A DNA stretch of 64,000 bases. Origin: Methanothrix sp. GTDB taxonomy: Archaea; Halobacteriota; Methanosarcinia; Methanotrichales; Methanotrichaceae. Both the position numbers and the translations under genes were made by a program. The notes beneath the pieces are model-generated. The model was given only the letters and a program-made list of their open reading frames with translations. It searched no databases and was not told the DNA's origin. This document shows positions 1 through 7,879 of this stretch, in pieces; the first letter of the stretch is position 1; each line of letters begins with the position of its first letter. The stretch lies in assembly GCF_016706325.1 (NCBI RefSeq), contig NZ_JADJJX010000003.1, forward strand, positions 62,001 to 126,000. The letters are read 5' to 3'.

Positions 1-295
1 GTCTCTTTTGGAGCATACCCCATAAAAGGGCACCAAGGCCTGAGAATGCAAGCAATTCTGCAATCCAGCGGATCTTTTTATATCTCAATAGGAAGAGGCC
101 GGCTGCTGCCTCGAAGATGGTGAGAAGCGGGCTGGCCCTCGCTCCGGGATTCGCCTTCGCGGCACCGGACATAAAGGTCTCTGCCTTGGCCCTGGTTGAG
201 GGGCGAGTCAACCATCTAATGGCCCCGGCCAGGCTGCTCGTCAGCGCTCCTCGGATCGTCTTGTTTGCCAGAACTGCACCCAATGCCAATTTCAT
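1..295 (-). CDS. Small membrane protein, partial (runs off the left edge)
   Basis: An open frame begins with ATG at 295 and continues without a stop to the window edge, giving 98 codons. The product starts MKLALGAVLANKTIRG and has one clear hydrophobic stretch near the visible end (IAELLAFSGLGALLWG), preceded by a semi-hydrophobic segment (LLTIFEAAAGLFLL), so it looks like a small membrane protein. It starts 8 nt after the stop of the gene at 304-483, which suggests co-transcription. I do not recognise the family. The C-terminus is outside the window. Confidence 0.5.
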   Translation of the reverse strand, partial: MKLALGAVLANKTIRGALTSSLAGAIRWLTRPSTRAKAETFMSGAAKANPGARASPLLTIFEAAAGLFLLRYKKIRWIAELLAFSGLGALLWGMLQKR

Positions 296-303
296 CAATC
301 TGG

Positions 304-483
304 TCAGCGTTCCCATTGGGCAATATTCTCTTGCTGCCTTGATATATCATTATCTGCAAACTTCTCCGGCCAGAGGGTCCTCTCCCGGCTGCGCTGCTTG
401 ATCATCTCCTCTGCCTCAGCAAATGTGATGTCGAAGACCTCAGCCAGGATCTCCTTGGCGGCAATCAGCTCCAGATCTATCAT
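304..483 (-). CDS. Short acidic hypothetical protein, 59 aa
   Basis: The frame is open further upstream, but the ATG at 483 is preceded by a strong GGGAGG ribosome-binding site about seven bases away, so I start it there (MIDLELIAAKEILAEVF). The product is a compact acidic helical protein with no cysteines or membrane segment. It probably forms an operon with the partial membrane-protein gene starting at 295. No family is recognised. It could be a small regulator or adaptor, but nothing in the sequence shows this. Confidence 0.5.
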   Translation of the reverse strand: MIDLELIAAKEILAEVFDITFAEAEEMIKQRSRERTLWPEKFADNDISRQQENIAQWER

Positions 484-626
484 ATCTTTGCCTCCCGTTC
501 GCGAGCCATGACTGGCAGGGATGGAATTCTTATCGGCTCTTTCCGAGCTATCAATGGCCAGTGGCATTGCAGGACAGTTGATCACTAAAATTTAAGTAAT
601 TTGCTCTTGGACGGGCTTGATGGAAA

Positions 627-698
627 TGGACTTGACGGGATTTGAACCCGTGGCCTCCGCCTTGCGAAGGCGGCGATCTACCACTGATCTACAAGCCC
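627..698 (-). tRNA. tRNA-Ala (anticodon CGC)
   Basis: The minus strand folds as a standard 72-nt tRNA. The acceptor stem starts GGGCTTG and pairs with CAAGTCC, including the G3-U70 wobble that is the alanine identity element. The D arm holds AGTGGTAGA, the anticodon loop is TTCGCAA (anticodon CGC, reading GCG codons), and the T arm holds GGTTCAAATCC. The discriminator base is A. The 3' CCA is not encoded and no intron is visible. It lies downstream of the aEF-1beta gene on the same strand. Confidence 0.95.
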
Positions 699-733
699 TA
701 GATTCCAGATCCCATATCTCCCAAAACGAGAGA

Positions 734-767
734 GGTGGTGTGAACCACCGCGTCCTGAAGGGCGCGG
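734..767. other. Two adjacent hairpins resembling an IS200/IS605-type end
   Basis: A 6-bp stem (GGTGGT/ACCACC, loop GTGA, 734-749) is followed by an 8-bp GC-rich stem with a TGAA loop (748-767, one G-U pair). Together they fill the gap between the aEF-1beta stop and the tRNA-Ala. On the minus strand they could act as a terminator for the aEF-1beta operon. The C-rich/loop/G-rich plus GGTTCAC layout also resembles right ends of IS200/IS605 elements. No transposase or TnpB lies beside it. Confidence 0.35.
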
Positions 768-775
768 CTTCCCAC

Positions 776-1045
776 TTAAATGAGACCGACCTCTTCCACT
801 TCCACGGACTCCACGCCGGGAAGGTTTCTCACTGCTTCCTCGATCTCATCCGGACTGCGGCCGCCCTTGTCATCCATGATAGTCACGACGATCAAGGCTT
901 TGAGGCCGAATGCGATGGGCTTTTGTTCTATGGCATGCATTCTGGCAAAGCTGGGCACGGCCTTCTTTATATCCTCGGCCAGCTTCTCCAGGTCGACATC
1001 TGTGCTCTCAGGCATTACCCTCATTCTTACTGCTGCATCTCCCAT
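776..1045 (-). CDS. ef1b: Translation elongation factor aEF-1beta (nucleotide exchange factor)
   Basis: This 89-aa protein matches the archaeal EF-1beta family, the guanine-nucleotide exchange factor that recharges EF-1alpha with GTP in the cytoplasm. The N-terminal MRVMPES strand and the C-terminal ending LPGVESVEVEEVGLI are typical. A longer frame exists upstream, but the ATG at 1045 has a GAGGTGA ribosome-binding site, and the resulting length is normal for the family. It is the second gene of a pair with the zinc-ribbon gene at 1056-1226, whose stop lies in this gene's ribosome-binding region. Confidence 0.93.
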   Translation of the reverse strand: MGDAAVRMRVMPESTDVDLEKLAEDIKKAVPSFARMHAIEQKPIAFGLKALIVVTIMDDKGGRSPDEIEEAVRNLPGVESVEVEEVGLI

Positions 1046-1055
1046 TAACTTCACC

Positions 1056-1226
1056 TCATGGTCCTGTGAAGCCACAGGCCTTGCAGGTATAAATGTTGCT
1101 CTGCTTTTTACATCTATTGCATCTGGCAATCACGGTTCCACAGCTTGGACAGGGAAACCTGGATCCGCCCACGCCGGTCAGCGTTATGCCACATGATATG
1201 CATCTCTCTGGCTGTTCGTTCTTCAT
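1056..1226 (-). CDS. Small zinc-ribbon protein, 56 aa
   Basis: A complete frame runs from ATG at 1226 to TGA at 1056. It encodes four CxxC knuckles (C9/C12, C26/C29, C36/C39, C48/C51), which should bind two zinc ions. Archaea commonly carry a four-CxxC zinc-finger gene directly upstream of aEF-1beta (the HVO_2753-like family). The same arrangement here, with a 10-nt gap, supports it as real. The molecular role is not established; the linkage points to translation. Confidence 0.88.
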   Translation of the reverse strand: MKNEQPERCISCGITLTGVGGSRFPCPSCGTVIARCNRCKKQSNIYTCKACGFTGP

Positions 1227-1252
1227 ACTATCTCCTCCCTCGTAGTCCTATT

Positions 1253-1927
1253 TCACTGTATAAACCTTCCCATTGGTTGATCGGATGGGGAAAGCTTCTG
1301 TCCGTTGATAAATGTGCCCCCTTTCCCGCTCCTAAAAGCCTGTGCAAATGCCGCCGGGTCGGAGCCGTTCAGCACCCAGACCCTCATTCCCGAGAGCTCT
1401 CCTAAAAGCAGTCTTATGGTGCCTTGATCGATGCAGCTCTCCTTATCCAGGAGCTGGCAGGCAGCAAGCTCCTCCGCCACCTCTCCGCCAATCAATACTC
1501 CATCCACATCTGTAACCTTGATCAGGGGTATGCCAAGCCTTGCTGCCACCAGCAGGGCTATGGAGTCAGATGTATAGTCCCAGGAGTGCTCCGGGCAGAG
1601 GTCCTCCTCAGTCAGAGCTCGATAAGGGAGCAAGAGGGTCACCTCTCCCTTTTCCGGAAGGCGGAGACTGCAGGTCAGCTGAGCTCCAGTCCCATCAGCC
1701 AGGAAATAGGCATACTGCTCCATAGCCAGCACTGCCATCCAGTGGGCGGCCTCCTCGCTCAGCCCCTCTTGGGCCACAATATCCCTGATCAGATCGGCAA
1801 ACGGGCCCCCCCCGGGCAGCACGAGGAAGCCAGCCTCCTCCTCCTCCGCGAGGGTGATCAGGGCGCACATAAATTCCCGAGCAGTGTCGATGAGGCTCCC
1901 ACCCAGCTTAAGGACATAAGACGGCAT
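1253..1927 (-). CDS. mfnE: Amino-acid-kinase-fold protein, probable methanofuran biosynthesis kinase MfnE
   Basis: This 224-aa protein has the amino-acid-kinase fold. It shows an N-terminal KLGGSL phosphate-binding loop (residues 7-12), a PGGGPFADLI glycine loop near residue 40, TSDSIALL near residue 120 and KVTDVDGVLIGG near residue 140. In methanogens, stand-alone proteins of this length and pattern are MfnE, which phosphorylates the (aminomethyl)furanylmethyl phosphate intermediate of the C1 carrier methanofuran. The alternative is another small kinase of the UMP or acetylglutamate kinase superfamily. It lies upstream of the zinc-ribbon/aEF-1beta pair on the same strand. Confidence 0.65.
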   Translation of the reverse strand: MPSYVLKLGGSLIDTAREFMCALITLAEEEEAGFLVLPGGGPFADLIRDIVAQEGLSEEAAHWMAVLAMEQYAYFLADGTGAQLTCSLRLPEKGEVTLLLPYRALTEEDLCPEHSWDYTSDSIALLVAARLGIPLIKVTDVDGVLIGGEVAEELAACQLLDKESCIDQGTIRLLLGELSGMRVWVLNGSDPAAFAQAFRSGKGGTFINGQKLSPSDQPMGRFIQ

Positions 1928-1994
1928 GAGAATAAGTTAGGTTGAGGCTGGTATTTCAGCCTCTTCCCCGGCAAGAGCATCGAAGATGGGGGAT

Positions 1995-2365
1995 AAAGAG
2001 GGAGGATAGAGAGGAAGGATAGAGAGAGGATAGAGAGAGGATAGAGAGGAAGGATAGAGAAGGAGGATAGAGAGGAAGGATAAAAGGATAGAGGATAAAA
2101 AGATGGACGAAGGTCGACTGGATGTAGGGTAGGGAGGGATCTTTATTATAATCGACCTTTGCCGTAAGCACCTCCGTCCCCAGACGTAGATAAGCCTTTT
2201 GGTTGTAATATATCTGATTGATGATAAGAATGATCTGGAGGATATGGTCAGGAATATGATCAGGGATATGCTCGATGGATATGCTCAAATGATATGATCG
2301 ATGGATATGCTCAAGTGATATGATCGGGAATATAATCAGGAATATGCTCAAGTGATATGATAGGG
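1995..2365. repeat. Gene-free interval with two degenerate direct-repeat tracts
   Basis: The gap between MfnE and the Nudix gene (1928-2373) has no convincing gene. From about 1998 to 2105 it is an imperfect purine tract built on GGATAGAGAGGA-like units. From about 2228 to 2365 it carries repeated GATATGCTCAAGTGATATGAT-like words. Frames that cross it translate to low-complexity leucine/serine/isoleucine runs and are repeat artefacts. The AT-rich second half directly precedes the Nudix start and may contain its promoter. Confidence 0.7.
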
Positions 2366-2373
2366 GAAATGAG

Positions 2374-2796
2374 ATGAAAAGAGATATCAAGACCCCGCTT
2401 CTGGCTGTGGATGCCGTCATCCTCTTCCAGGGAGGCATTGTGCTCATAAGAAGGGCCAATCCTCCTCACCAGGGCTGCTATGCTCTTCCTGGGGGTTTTG
2501 TGGAGATTGGAGAGACGGTTGAGGAGGCCATGAAGAGGGAAGCCAGGGAGGAGACCGGCCTGGACATCGATCTGCTGGGATTGGTGGGCATCTACTCCGA
2601 TCCCGCCCGCGATCCGAGGGGGCATGTGGTCTCTGCCGCCTTTCTTGCCCGGGGTAAGGGGCAGCTCCAGTCCGGCTCGGACGCCCGGTCAGCGGAGGTC
2701 TTCCCCTGGGAGGAGCTGCCCCGTCTGGCCTTCGACCATGATCAGATCATCAGCGATTCACTCCATCTGGCAGAGAAGCTGGGGTCACTGAAGTGA
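2374..2796 (+). CDS. Nudix hydrolase
   Basis: The 140-aa protein carries a full Nudix box at residues 41-63: G41, E47, then R55-E56-x-x-E59-E60-x-G62. This is the metal-binding catalytic motif that hydrolyses nucleoside diphosphates linked to another group. The upstream LPGG and the downstream proline-containing helix fit ADP-ribose pyrophosphatase or 8-oxo-dGTPase-like members. The exact substrate cannot be read from sequence. It lies 68 nt upstream of gltX on the same strand and may share its transcript. Confidence 0.9.
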   Translation: MKRDIKTPLLAVDAVILFQGGIVLIRRANPPHQGCYALPGGFVEIGETVEEAMKREAREETGLDIDLLGLVGIYSDPARDPRGHVVSAAFLARGKGQLQSGSDARSAEVFPWEELPRLAFDHDQIISDSLHLAEKLGSLK

Positions 2797-2864
2797 GGAT
2801 GGTGGATGGGGGATGGTTGATTTATGCATCAAATTAATGTAGAGAGAAAAAGATCTGCCAATCA

Positions 2865-4556
2865 ATGGAAGAGATAAGAGAGCTCATAGAGAAATATGCA
2901 CTGCAGAACGCAGTGAAGTACAATGCCGCACCCAATGCCGGGGCGGTTATGGGCAAGCTCATGGGCGAGCGTCCGGAGCTTCGCAGCCGGGCAAAGGAGG
3001 TCTCGCCCCTGATATCTGAGGTCTTAGCCAGTGTGGAGAAGACCAGCCCCGAGGAGTGGAAGAGGAGGCTGGAGGAGATAGCCCCCGAGCTACTGCTGCA
3101 GCTTTCAGCTAAAAAAGAGCCGGATAAGGGACTGCCCAGCCTTGAGGGTGCAGAGAATGGGGTGGTGATGCGCTTTGCCCCCAATCCCAACGGTCCGCCC
3201 ACTCTGGGCAGCGCCCGGGGGATCATCGTCAACTCGGAGTATGTGAGAGAGTATGGCGGCAAGTTCATCATTCGTTTTGATGATACCGATCCTGTGAAAA
3301 AGAGGCCCATGCCCGAGGCTTATGGCTGGTATTTGGAGGACTGTGAGTGGCTTGGTGCCAAACCGGATCAGGTGATAACCGCCAGTGAGAGAATCAATCA
3401 ATATTATCCTATTGCTGAGGAGTTGATCCGCCAGGGGGGAGCATACGTCTGCCGCTGCCCCCAGGCGGCCTTCAAGGAGCATAAGGAGAAGGGGATAGAG
3501 TGCAGGGATAGGGGCCAGAGCATCGAGGAGAACCTGGAGCTGTGGGAAGGCATGCTGGATGGAAGCCTCAAAGAGGGAGAGGCAGTCCTGCGGCTGAAGA
3601 CCGACATGGGCCACAGAGATCCAGCAATTCGGGACTGGCCAGCCTTCAGGATCGTCACCACCCCCCATCCGTTGGTGGGCGACAGATACCGGGTCTGGCC
3701 TCTGCTCGACTTTGAGTCGGCGGTGGAGGACCATCTGCTCGGCACAACTCACATCATCCGGGGAAAGGATCTGGCGGACAGTGGAAACAGGCAGAGGTAT
3801 CTGTACTCCTATCTGGGCTGGGAGTATCCCAGGGTGATTCATTGGGGCAGGGTCAAGATTCATCAGTTCGGCTCCTTTTCCACCAGCAAGCTGAGACGGG
3901 CGATTGAGGAGGGCATCTACACCGGCTGGGATGATCCTCGCATTCCGACTGTCCGGGCGATGCGCTGCCGGGGCATCCGGCCTGAGGCCCTGCGGAGGTT
4001 CATGATCGATCTGGGCGTGGGGGAGACGGACATCAGCCTGAGCATGGACTCGATCTATGCCGAGAACAGGAAGCTGGTCGATCCCGAGGCCAACCGCCGC
4101 TTCTTCGTCTGGGATCCAGTGCACCTTGATATCGAGGGCGATGTCCCCCGGCTCGCCCGTGCCCCTCTTCATCCCACAGATGACCGGGGCTTCAGGGAGA
4201 TTCCCGCCGGAAATAAGCTCTATATCTGCAGGAGTGATCTTGAGAGCTCCCGGGTGGGGGATGTGATCCGGCTGAAGGATCTATGCAATATGGAGATCAC
4301 AGCCCTTGAGCCGGCGAAGGCCAGGTTCCTGGATAGGGATGTGGGAAAGAGGATCAGGATCATCCACTGGGCACCTTTCAACGGCCTCAAGGTCAGAGTG
4401 TTGAGGCCTGATGGGGTGGATGAGGGGCTGGGAGAGGCGGGGATTGCCGAGGAGCTGGGGAAGGTCGTGCAGTTCGAAAGATACGGATTTGTGCAGGTCA
4501 ACAGAATTGGCGAGCGAATTGACGAGCCTATAGTGGCATATTTTGCCCACAGATAG
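2865..4556 (+). CDS. gltX: Glutamyl-tRNA synthetase, archaeal type
   Basis: This 563-aa protein has the domain order of archaeal GluRS: an N-terminal helical extension (about 1-90), the class I catalytic core, and a C-terminal beta-barrel anticodon domain. It charges tRNA-Glu (and in such organisms tRNA-Gln, later amidated). The catalytic region begins RFAPNPNGPPTLGSARG near residue 102, so the usual HIGH-type HxGH reads TLGS. The KMSKS equivalent is STSKL near residue 340. I recall a very similar variant in Methanosarcina GltX, so this is probably lineage-typical rather than damage. Length is normal. Confidence 0.95.
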   Translation: MEEIRELIEKYALQNAVKYNAAPNAGAVMGKLMGERPELRSRAKEVSPLISEVLASVEKTSPEEWKRRLEEIAPELLLQLSAKKEPDKGLPSLEGAENGVVMRFAPNPNGPPTLGSARGIIVNSEYVREYGGKFIIRFDDTDPVKKRPMPEAYGWYLEDCEWLGAKPDQVITASERINQYYPIAEELIRQGGAYVCRCPQAAFKEHKEKGIECRDRGQSIEENLELWEGMLDGSLKEGEAVLRLKTDMGHRDPAIRDWPAFRIVTTPHPLVGDRYRVWPLLDFESAVEDHLLGTTHIIRGKDLADSGNRQRYLYSYLGWEYPRVIHWGRVKIHQFGSFSTSKLRRAIEEGIYTGWDDPRIPTVRAMRCRGIRPEALRRFMIDLGVGETDISLSMDSIYAENRKLVDPEANRRFFVWDPVHLDIEGDVPRLARAPLHPTDDRGFREIPAGNKLYICRSDLESSRVGDVIRLKDLCNMEITALEPAKARFLDRDVGKRIRIIHWAPFNGLKVRVLRPDGVDEGLGEAGIAEELGKVVQFERYGFVQVNRIGERIDEPIVAYFAHR

Positions 4557-4690
4557 CCATTGGAATGAAAGAAGCAAGGAGGCTGCGGGCAATGAAGCAA
4601 AGGGACGAGGCAGCAAAGGGACGAGAAAGCAAAGAGGCGAGGAAGCTAGGGGAACGAGGGCCCCCCTTGCCCATTGCCGTAATACTTGGC

Positions 4691-5548
4691 TCATGTGCCG
4701 GCAGCAGGATTCAAGCAACCTCTCTTCATGCTCTCCAGAGCCCTTCTCGTATGCTCCTGGAGCAATGCTACAACTCCATCCATCTCGCCCAAAGCCTTCA
4801 GGCGGACATCCACCTCAAATCCCTCTCTTTCCAGAGTGCTCTTCCATGAATCCCGGCCAGGGCCTGCGATATCGTTTTTGGCATGCCCTCCGGCCACAAG
4901 CAAAAAAGGGCGCAGCCTGATCTTCTCCGCCCCGCAGGCCTTCAGCTCTTCTATCATCTCCTCGATTCCAGGAAACCCCTCTATGGCGCCCAGCAATACC
5001 CGGCCATGATCCCTCCTCAGGACTTGAGCCATCTGAGAGTAGAGGGCATCAGCGGGGTGGCCGGTGCCGTGGCCGGCCAGAAGCACTGCATCCTCCTCTT
5101 CCCCTCTGGGGGGCTCATTCCACAGAGGGGGCAGGGCCCCGGATAACCTCAGACAGTCCTCCAGGCCGGAGAGGAGGGGAAGACCGATGCTGATCCTCAG
5201 CCTCTCTTCTCTATCCGCCTCTTTCAACTCATACCCTCTGGCCTGAGATGCCAGACGGTGAAACTCTCCCCCAGGAACGATATGCAACGATTGGGCCACC
5301 GCCTGGATGCATCCCAGGCCTGAGAGCTGCTCCAGGCCCTCCCCGATGCTCAGAACAGCAATCCCCTCCCTCTCCTCCAGCCTCTTTATCATAAGGCCGG
5401 AGGTGAAGGCCAGGAGAATGGGCATGCCAGGAAAGCTCCTCCTGTATGAGGCCAGGATCCTCTCATATGTGGCCATGGCTCGGGGAGAGGCGGAGCCATA
5501 GGGTGCCAAGAGAATGCCTGCCTCACCTGGAGAGTCCAACCACATCAC
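4691..5548 (-). CDS. cbiK: Anaerobic cobalt chelatase CbiK (sirohydrochlorin cobaltochelatase)
   Basis: The 285-aa product matches the CbiK family, which inserts cobalt into sirohydrochlorin in the oxygen-independent cobalamin pathway. Signature segments are visible: ILLAPYGSASPRA at the N-terminus, AFTSGLMIKRL, HIVPGGEFHRL, then GHGTGHPA near residue 160 and VAGGHAKNDIAG near residue 220. The last two supply the metal-coordinating histidines. Nickel insertion for F430 uses related chelatases, so a nickel role cannot be excluded. Methanogens often have only the short CbiX/CfbA chelatase, so a long CbiK is worth noting. Start alternatives are two adjacent ATGs. Confidence 0.85.
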   Translation of the reverse strand: MMWLDSPGEAGILLAPYGSASPRAMATYERILASYRRSFPGMPILLAFTSGLMIKRLEEREGIAVLSIGEGLEQLSGLGCIQAVAQSLHIVPGGEFHRLASQARGYELKEADREERLRISIGLPLLSGLEDCLRLSGALPPLWNEPPRGEEEDAVLLAGHGTGHPADALYSQMAQVLRRDHGRVLLGAIEGFPGIEEMIEELKACGAEKIRLRPFLLVAGGHAKNDIAGPGRDSWKSTLEREGFEVDVRLKALGEMDGVVALLQEHTRRALESMKRGCLNPAAGT

Positions 5549-5560
5549 ATCAACAGCATG

Positions 5561-5971
5561 TTACTCCGGGCTCTGATCGGCCTCGAACTGCCGGAAGGTG
5601 CGAAGGGAGGAGGCCAGGATCTTGGTCTGGCCGATGAGAGCGGCGATGAAGACTGCATCCAGGATCTCATCCTCGCTCGCCCCTGCCCGGGCGGCAGCGT
5701 TCATGTGCACCTTCAGACACTGGTCTGCACCGGAGGCAGCAGCGGCAGCAACGGCCAGCAGTTCTGCGGTCTTGGGCTCGAGGCTCTTGGGCCGCAGGAC
5801 ATAGAAGTCCTTCAGGCAGGAGAAGATCATGAACTCTGGACGGCGGGCCATCAGCTTCAGGATGAAGGGCACCATGCCCAGCATGGCCTTGCTGTCCAGG
5901 AAGATATCCTCCTGAATAGAGTCCTTGTTCTCCAGCAAGGCCCGTATAAGCTCTTTATTCTCCGGTTTCAT
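5561..5971 (-). CDS. Carboxymuconolactone decarboxylase/AhpD-like family protein
   Basis: The 136-aa helical protein has the CMD-domain core AAAAASGADQCLKVHMNAAARAGASEDEI. Only one cysteine precedes the histidine, where AhpD has CxxC, so it cannot form the AhpD-type disulfide between paired cysteines. Family members act as small peroxidase or decarboxylase-like enzymes, but a single-cysteine form has no assigned reaction. It lies just upstream of cbiK on the same strand with a 12-nt gap, so the two are probably co-transcribed. Confidence 0.8.
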   Translation of the reverse strand: MKPENKELIRALLENKDSIQEDIFLDSKAMLGMVPFILKLMARRPEFMIFSCLKDFYVLRPKSLEPKTAELLAVAAAAASGADQCLKVHMNAAARAGASEDEILDAVFIAALIGQTKILASSLRTFRQFEADQSPE

Positions 5972-6319
5972 TGTATCTGATTCAAGGCCTCAGCCCACTA
6001 TTGTAGCTTTCGCTCTGCCTTCCAGGCATGAGGAGATCTTATCGACCCCCTGATGCCAGGGACGATCTGGCGCTTTCAGTCGTCTGCATTCTACTGCTCT
6101 CTCATGAAGGGCAAGGCCCATGCTCCAGAATGCATCAGCTTAGACCCCGATCTCTTCTTATCTGGCCGAACCCTCCCCAGGTCGAAGCTGCGATATCCTG
6201 CCCATCTCGGATGGCTGGACATAGAGCGGCCCGACATAGAAATCGCTATAGCCCTATCTAAAATCCTCTGCTCAGGGCAGAGAATCATCCAGCATCATCC
6301 AGGCGCTATAAATGATCTG
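5972..6319. other. Intergenic region with no supported gene
   Basis: This 348-bp stretch separates the CMD-family gene from a secreted-protein gene. Open frames on both strands exist (for example a 65-codon minus-strand frame at 6091-6288), but they lack ribosome-binding sites and recognisable protein character. I see no tRNA, repeat array or transposon end here. Confidence 0.6.
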
Positions 6320-7234
6320 TTAACGGATAGCATTTCTAGGACAGTTCTGCATCCCCCACATGTAGCCCCGGCCGGCCTTTCTCTCCAGCTCAATTGTATA
6401 AGTTCCGCTGTGCCTGGAGTCATCGATCATCGCATAGCCGCGGGCAGACTGCAAATCCTCCGCTGAGATGGTCATGGAGATATACCCTACGATCTCATCT
6501 TCGGCTTTTGCATTGTACATGCCGCCCGGGCCGGCCAGCTCCGCCCTCAGAGCAGATTCGTTGCCTGAGGATTGCACAGTGATGTTCACCAGCCGGTAGC
6601 TATCATTGCCGATCCTCAGGCTCCCCCTCAGAATTGCATCCCTGCTGCCGGCCCTCAACCGGAGCCTTATTTCCTCAAGGCTGAGGTTTGAGGATAGCAT
6701 ATCCCTGGCCACGCCCGGATCCAATGTCAAGATGGCCTCCACACTCAGCCGGGCGGGATATGATTTTTCATCCTTGCTTGCCCTTCCCCGCCAGCTCTGA
6801 ACATCAACATCCTCCCCGCCAGCCTCATTGGCACTTCTATTATCATCATTATCATCCGGGCTCTGAAGGCTGCTGGGGGCATTCAATAAGGGGCAGCCCA
6901 CTCCGCCCTGGTGGTCTCCCTGCCTTTCTCCACTCCTGGATTCCGGCGGACTTCTGGGCGGAGATTCTAAGCTGCCGCTGATCTGCGATCCAGAGCTGCT
7001 GCCGGCATGAGGCCCAGATCCCTCACCAGCATGAGGCCCGGGAGCAGCGAAGGCCTGGGGCGGAGAATTGCCAGCCAATTGAGCCCCCGGGGCCTCAGCC
7101 ATCGATGCTGCTGCTCCTGACGCTGCTGCATTTATATGCTGAGCCGCTGAGCACAAACCGCATAATGCCAGCAGCAATACTGCCAGAAAGAAAAAAGTCG
7201 AACCCTGGCACGCTCTCAGTCTCATCTCAATCAT
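6320..7234 (-). CDS. Secreted protein with low-complexity linker
   Basis: The 304-aa product begins with a positively charged tip and a hydrophobic stretch (FFFLAVLLLALCGLCSA), a Sec signal peptide. Residues of roughly 30-150 are a disordered Ala/Gly/Pro/Ser-rich linker with two GPHAG motifs. The C-terminal half (from about 160) looks like a beta-rich domain with several N-x-S/T sites (NLS, NIT, NES), which suggests an exported, possibly glycosylated surface protein. No family is recognised. Its neighbours at 7343 and 7880 are also exported or membrane proteins on the same strand. Confidence 0.7.
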   Translation of the reverse strand: MIEMRLRACQGSTFFFLAVLLLALCGLCSAAQHINAAASGAAASMAEAPGAQLAGNSPPQAFAAPGPHAGEGSGPHAGSSSGSQISGSLESPPRSPPESRSGERQGDHQGGVGCPLLNAPSSLQSPDDNDDNRSANEAGGEDVDVQSWRGRASKDEKSYPARLSVEAILTLDPGVARDMLSSNLSLEEIRLRLRAGSRDAILRGSLRIGNDSYRLVNITVQSSGNESALRAELAGPGGMYNAKAEDEIVGYISMTISAEDLQSARGYAMIDDSRHSGTYTIELERKAGRGYMWGMQNCPRNAIR

Positions 7235-7342
7235 TCCACGTCATGCCAGGTGATTCATGCCAGGTAATATATGTTATTGTGAGATGTTAGGGATATTCGT
7301 CCCTTTGACATCCTCTAGCAGACAGATGCTTATTCGATCCAA

Positions 7343-7762
7343 TCATCTCTGGCAGCTTCCGTCGCGTTTGCGATCACAATCGCCGCCATAGATGCAATTT
7401 GCCCTTCCTTTATCCTGCCTTCCATATTGATTGCCCAGGCCATCCTGATTTCCATACGGGCAGCAGGATCTATTGCCGCCCTCGTCCCGGCTTCCATCTT
7501 GAGCTTTCAACTCCTTTTGAGCTGCCAGGCCCTTTTGAGCTGCCAGGCCCTTTTGAGCTGCCAGGCCGCTCTGGGCGGCAGGATCCTTCTCGGCTGTCTG
7601 GCCGTACTGGTTTTGGTTGCCCAGCCGGTCCTGATTCGCATAAGGACAGTTGATATTATTGCAGTTCTCGCCACAATTTCTATTCTGGCCTGCCAGGGCT
7701 GGGGCTGCCAGCAGGCATGCCAGCAGCAGAACTGACAGTACAGCTATGTGCTTCGTCTTCAT
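7343..7762 (-). CDS. Small secreted cysteine-containing protein with LAAQKG repeats
   Basis: I start at the ATG at 7762 (MKTKHIAVLSVLLLACLLAAPALA), which gives a clean Sec signal peptide with an ALA cleavage site. The mature part is Asn/Gln/Gly-rich. It has two related cysteine blocks, CPYANQDRLGNQ and CCPYGNQDGLGNQ, flanking three copies of the heptad-like AAQKGL/LAAQKE unit encoded by a 21-bp DNA repeat. No enzyme motif is visible. It may be a small surface or matrix protein. The repeated DNA makes copy-number change likely between strains. Confidence 0.65.
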   Translation of the reverse strand: MKTKHIAVLSVLLLACLLAAPALAGQNRNCGENCNNINCPYANQDRLGNQNQYGQTAEKDPAAQSGLAAQKGLAAQKGLAAQKELKAQDGSRDEGGNRSCCPYGNQDGLGNQYGRQDKGRANCIYGGDCDRKRDGSCQR

Positions 7763-7879
7763 CTCTAACAAACCTCCACATTGGATGGCTGCATTGCCAC
7801 CCTCAGATCACTCCTGGGATTGAACGATACAAGAAATCCAGGCCGAACCAGGATTGGGATCCCGCAACTCAAAAAAGGC

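Noticed and set aside
1956..2459. Minus-strand frame of 167 codons
   Set aside because: It translates purine-repeat DNA into Leu/Ser/Ile runs and overlaps the start of the Nudix gene.
3105..4172. Antisense frame of 355 codons within gltX
   Set aside because: Shadow of a conserved gene; no family match or start signal.
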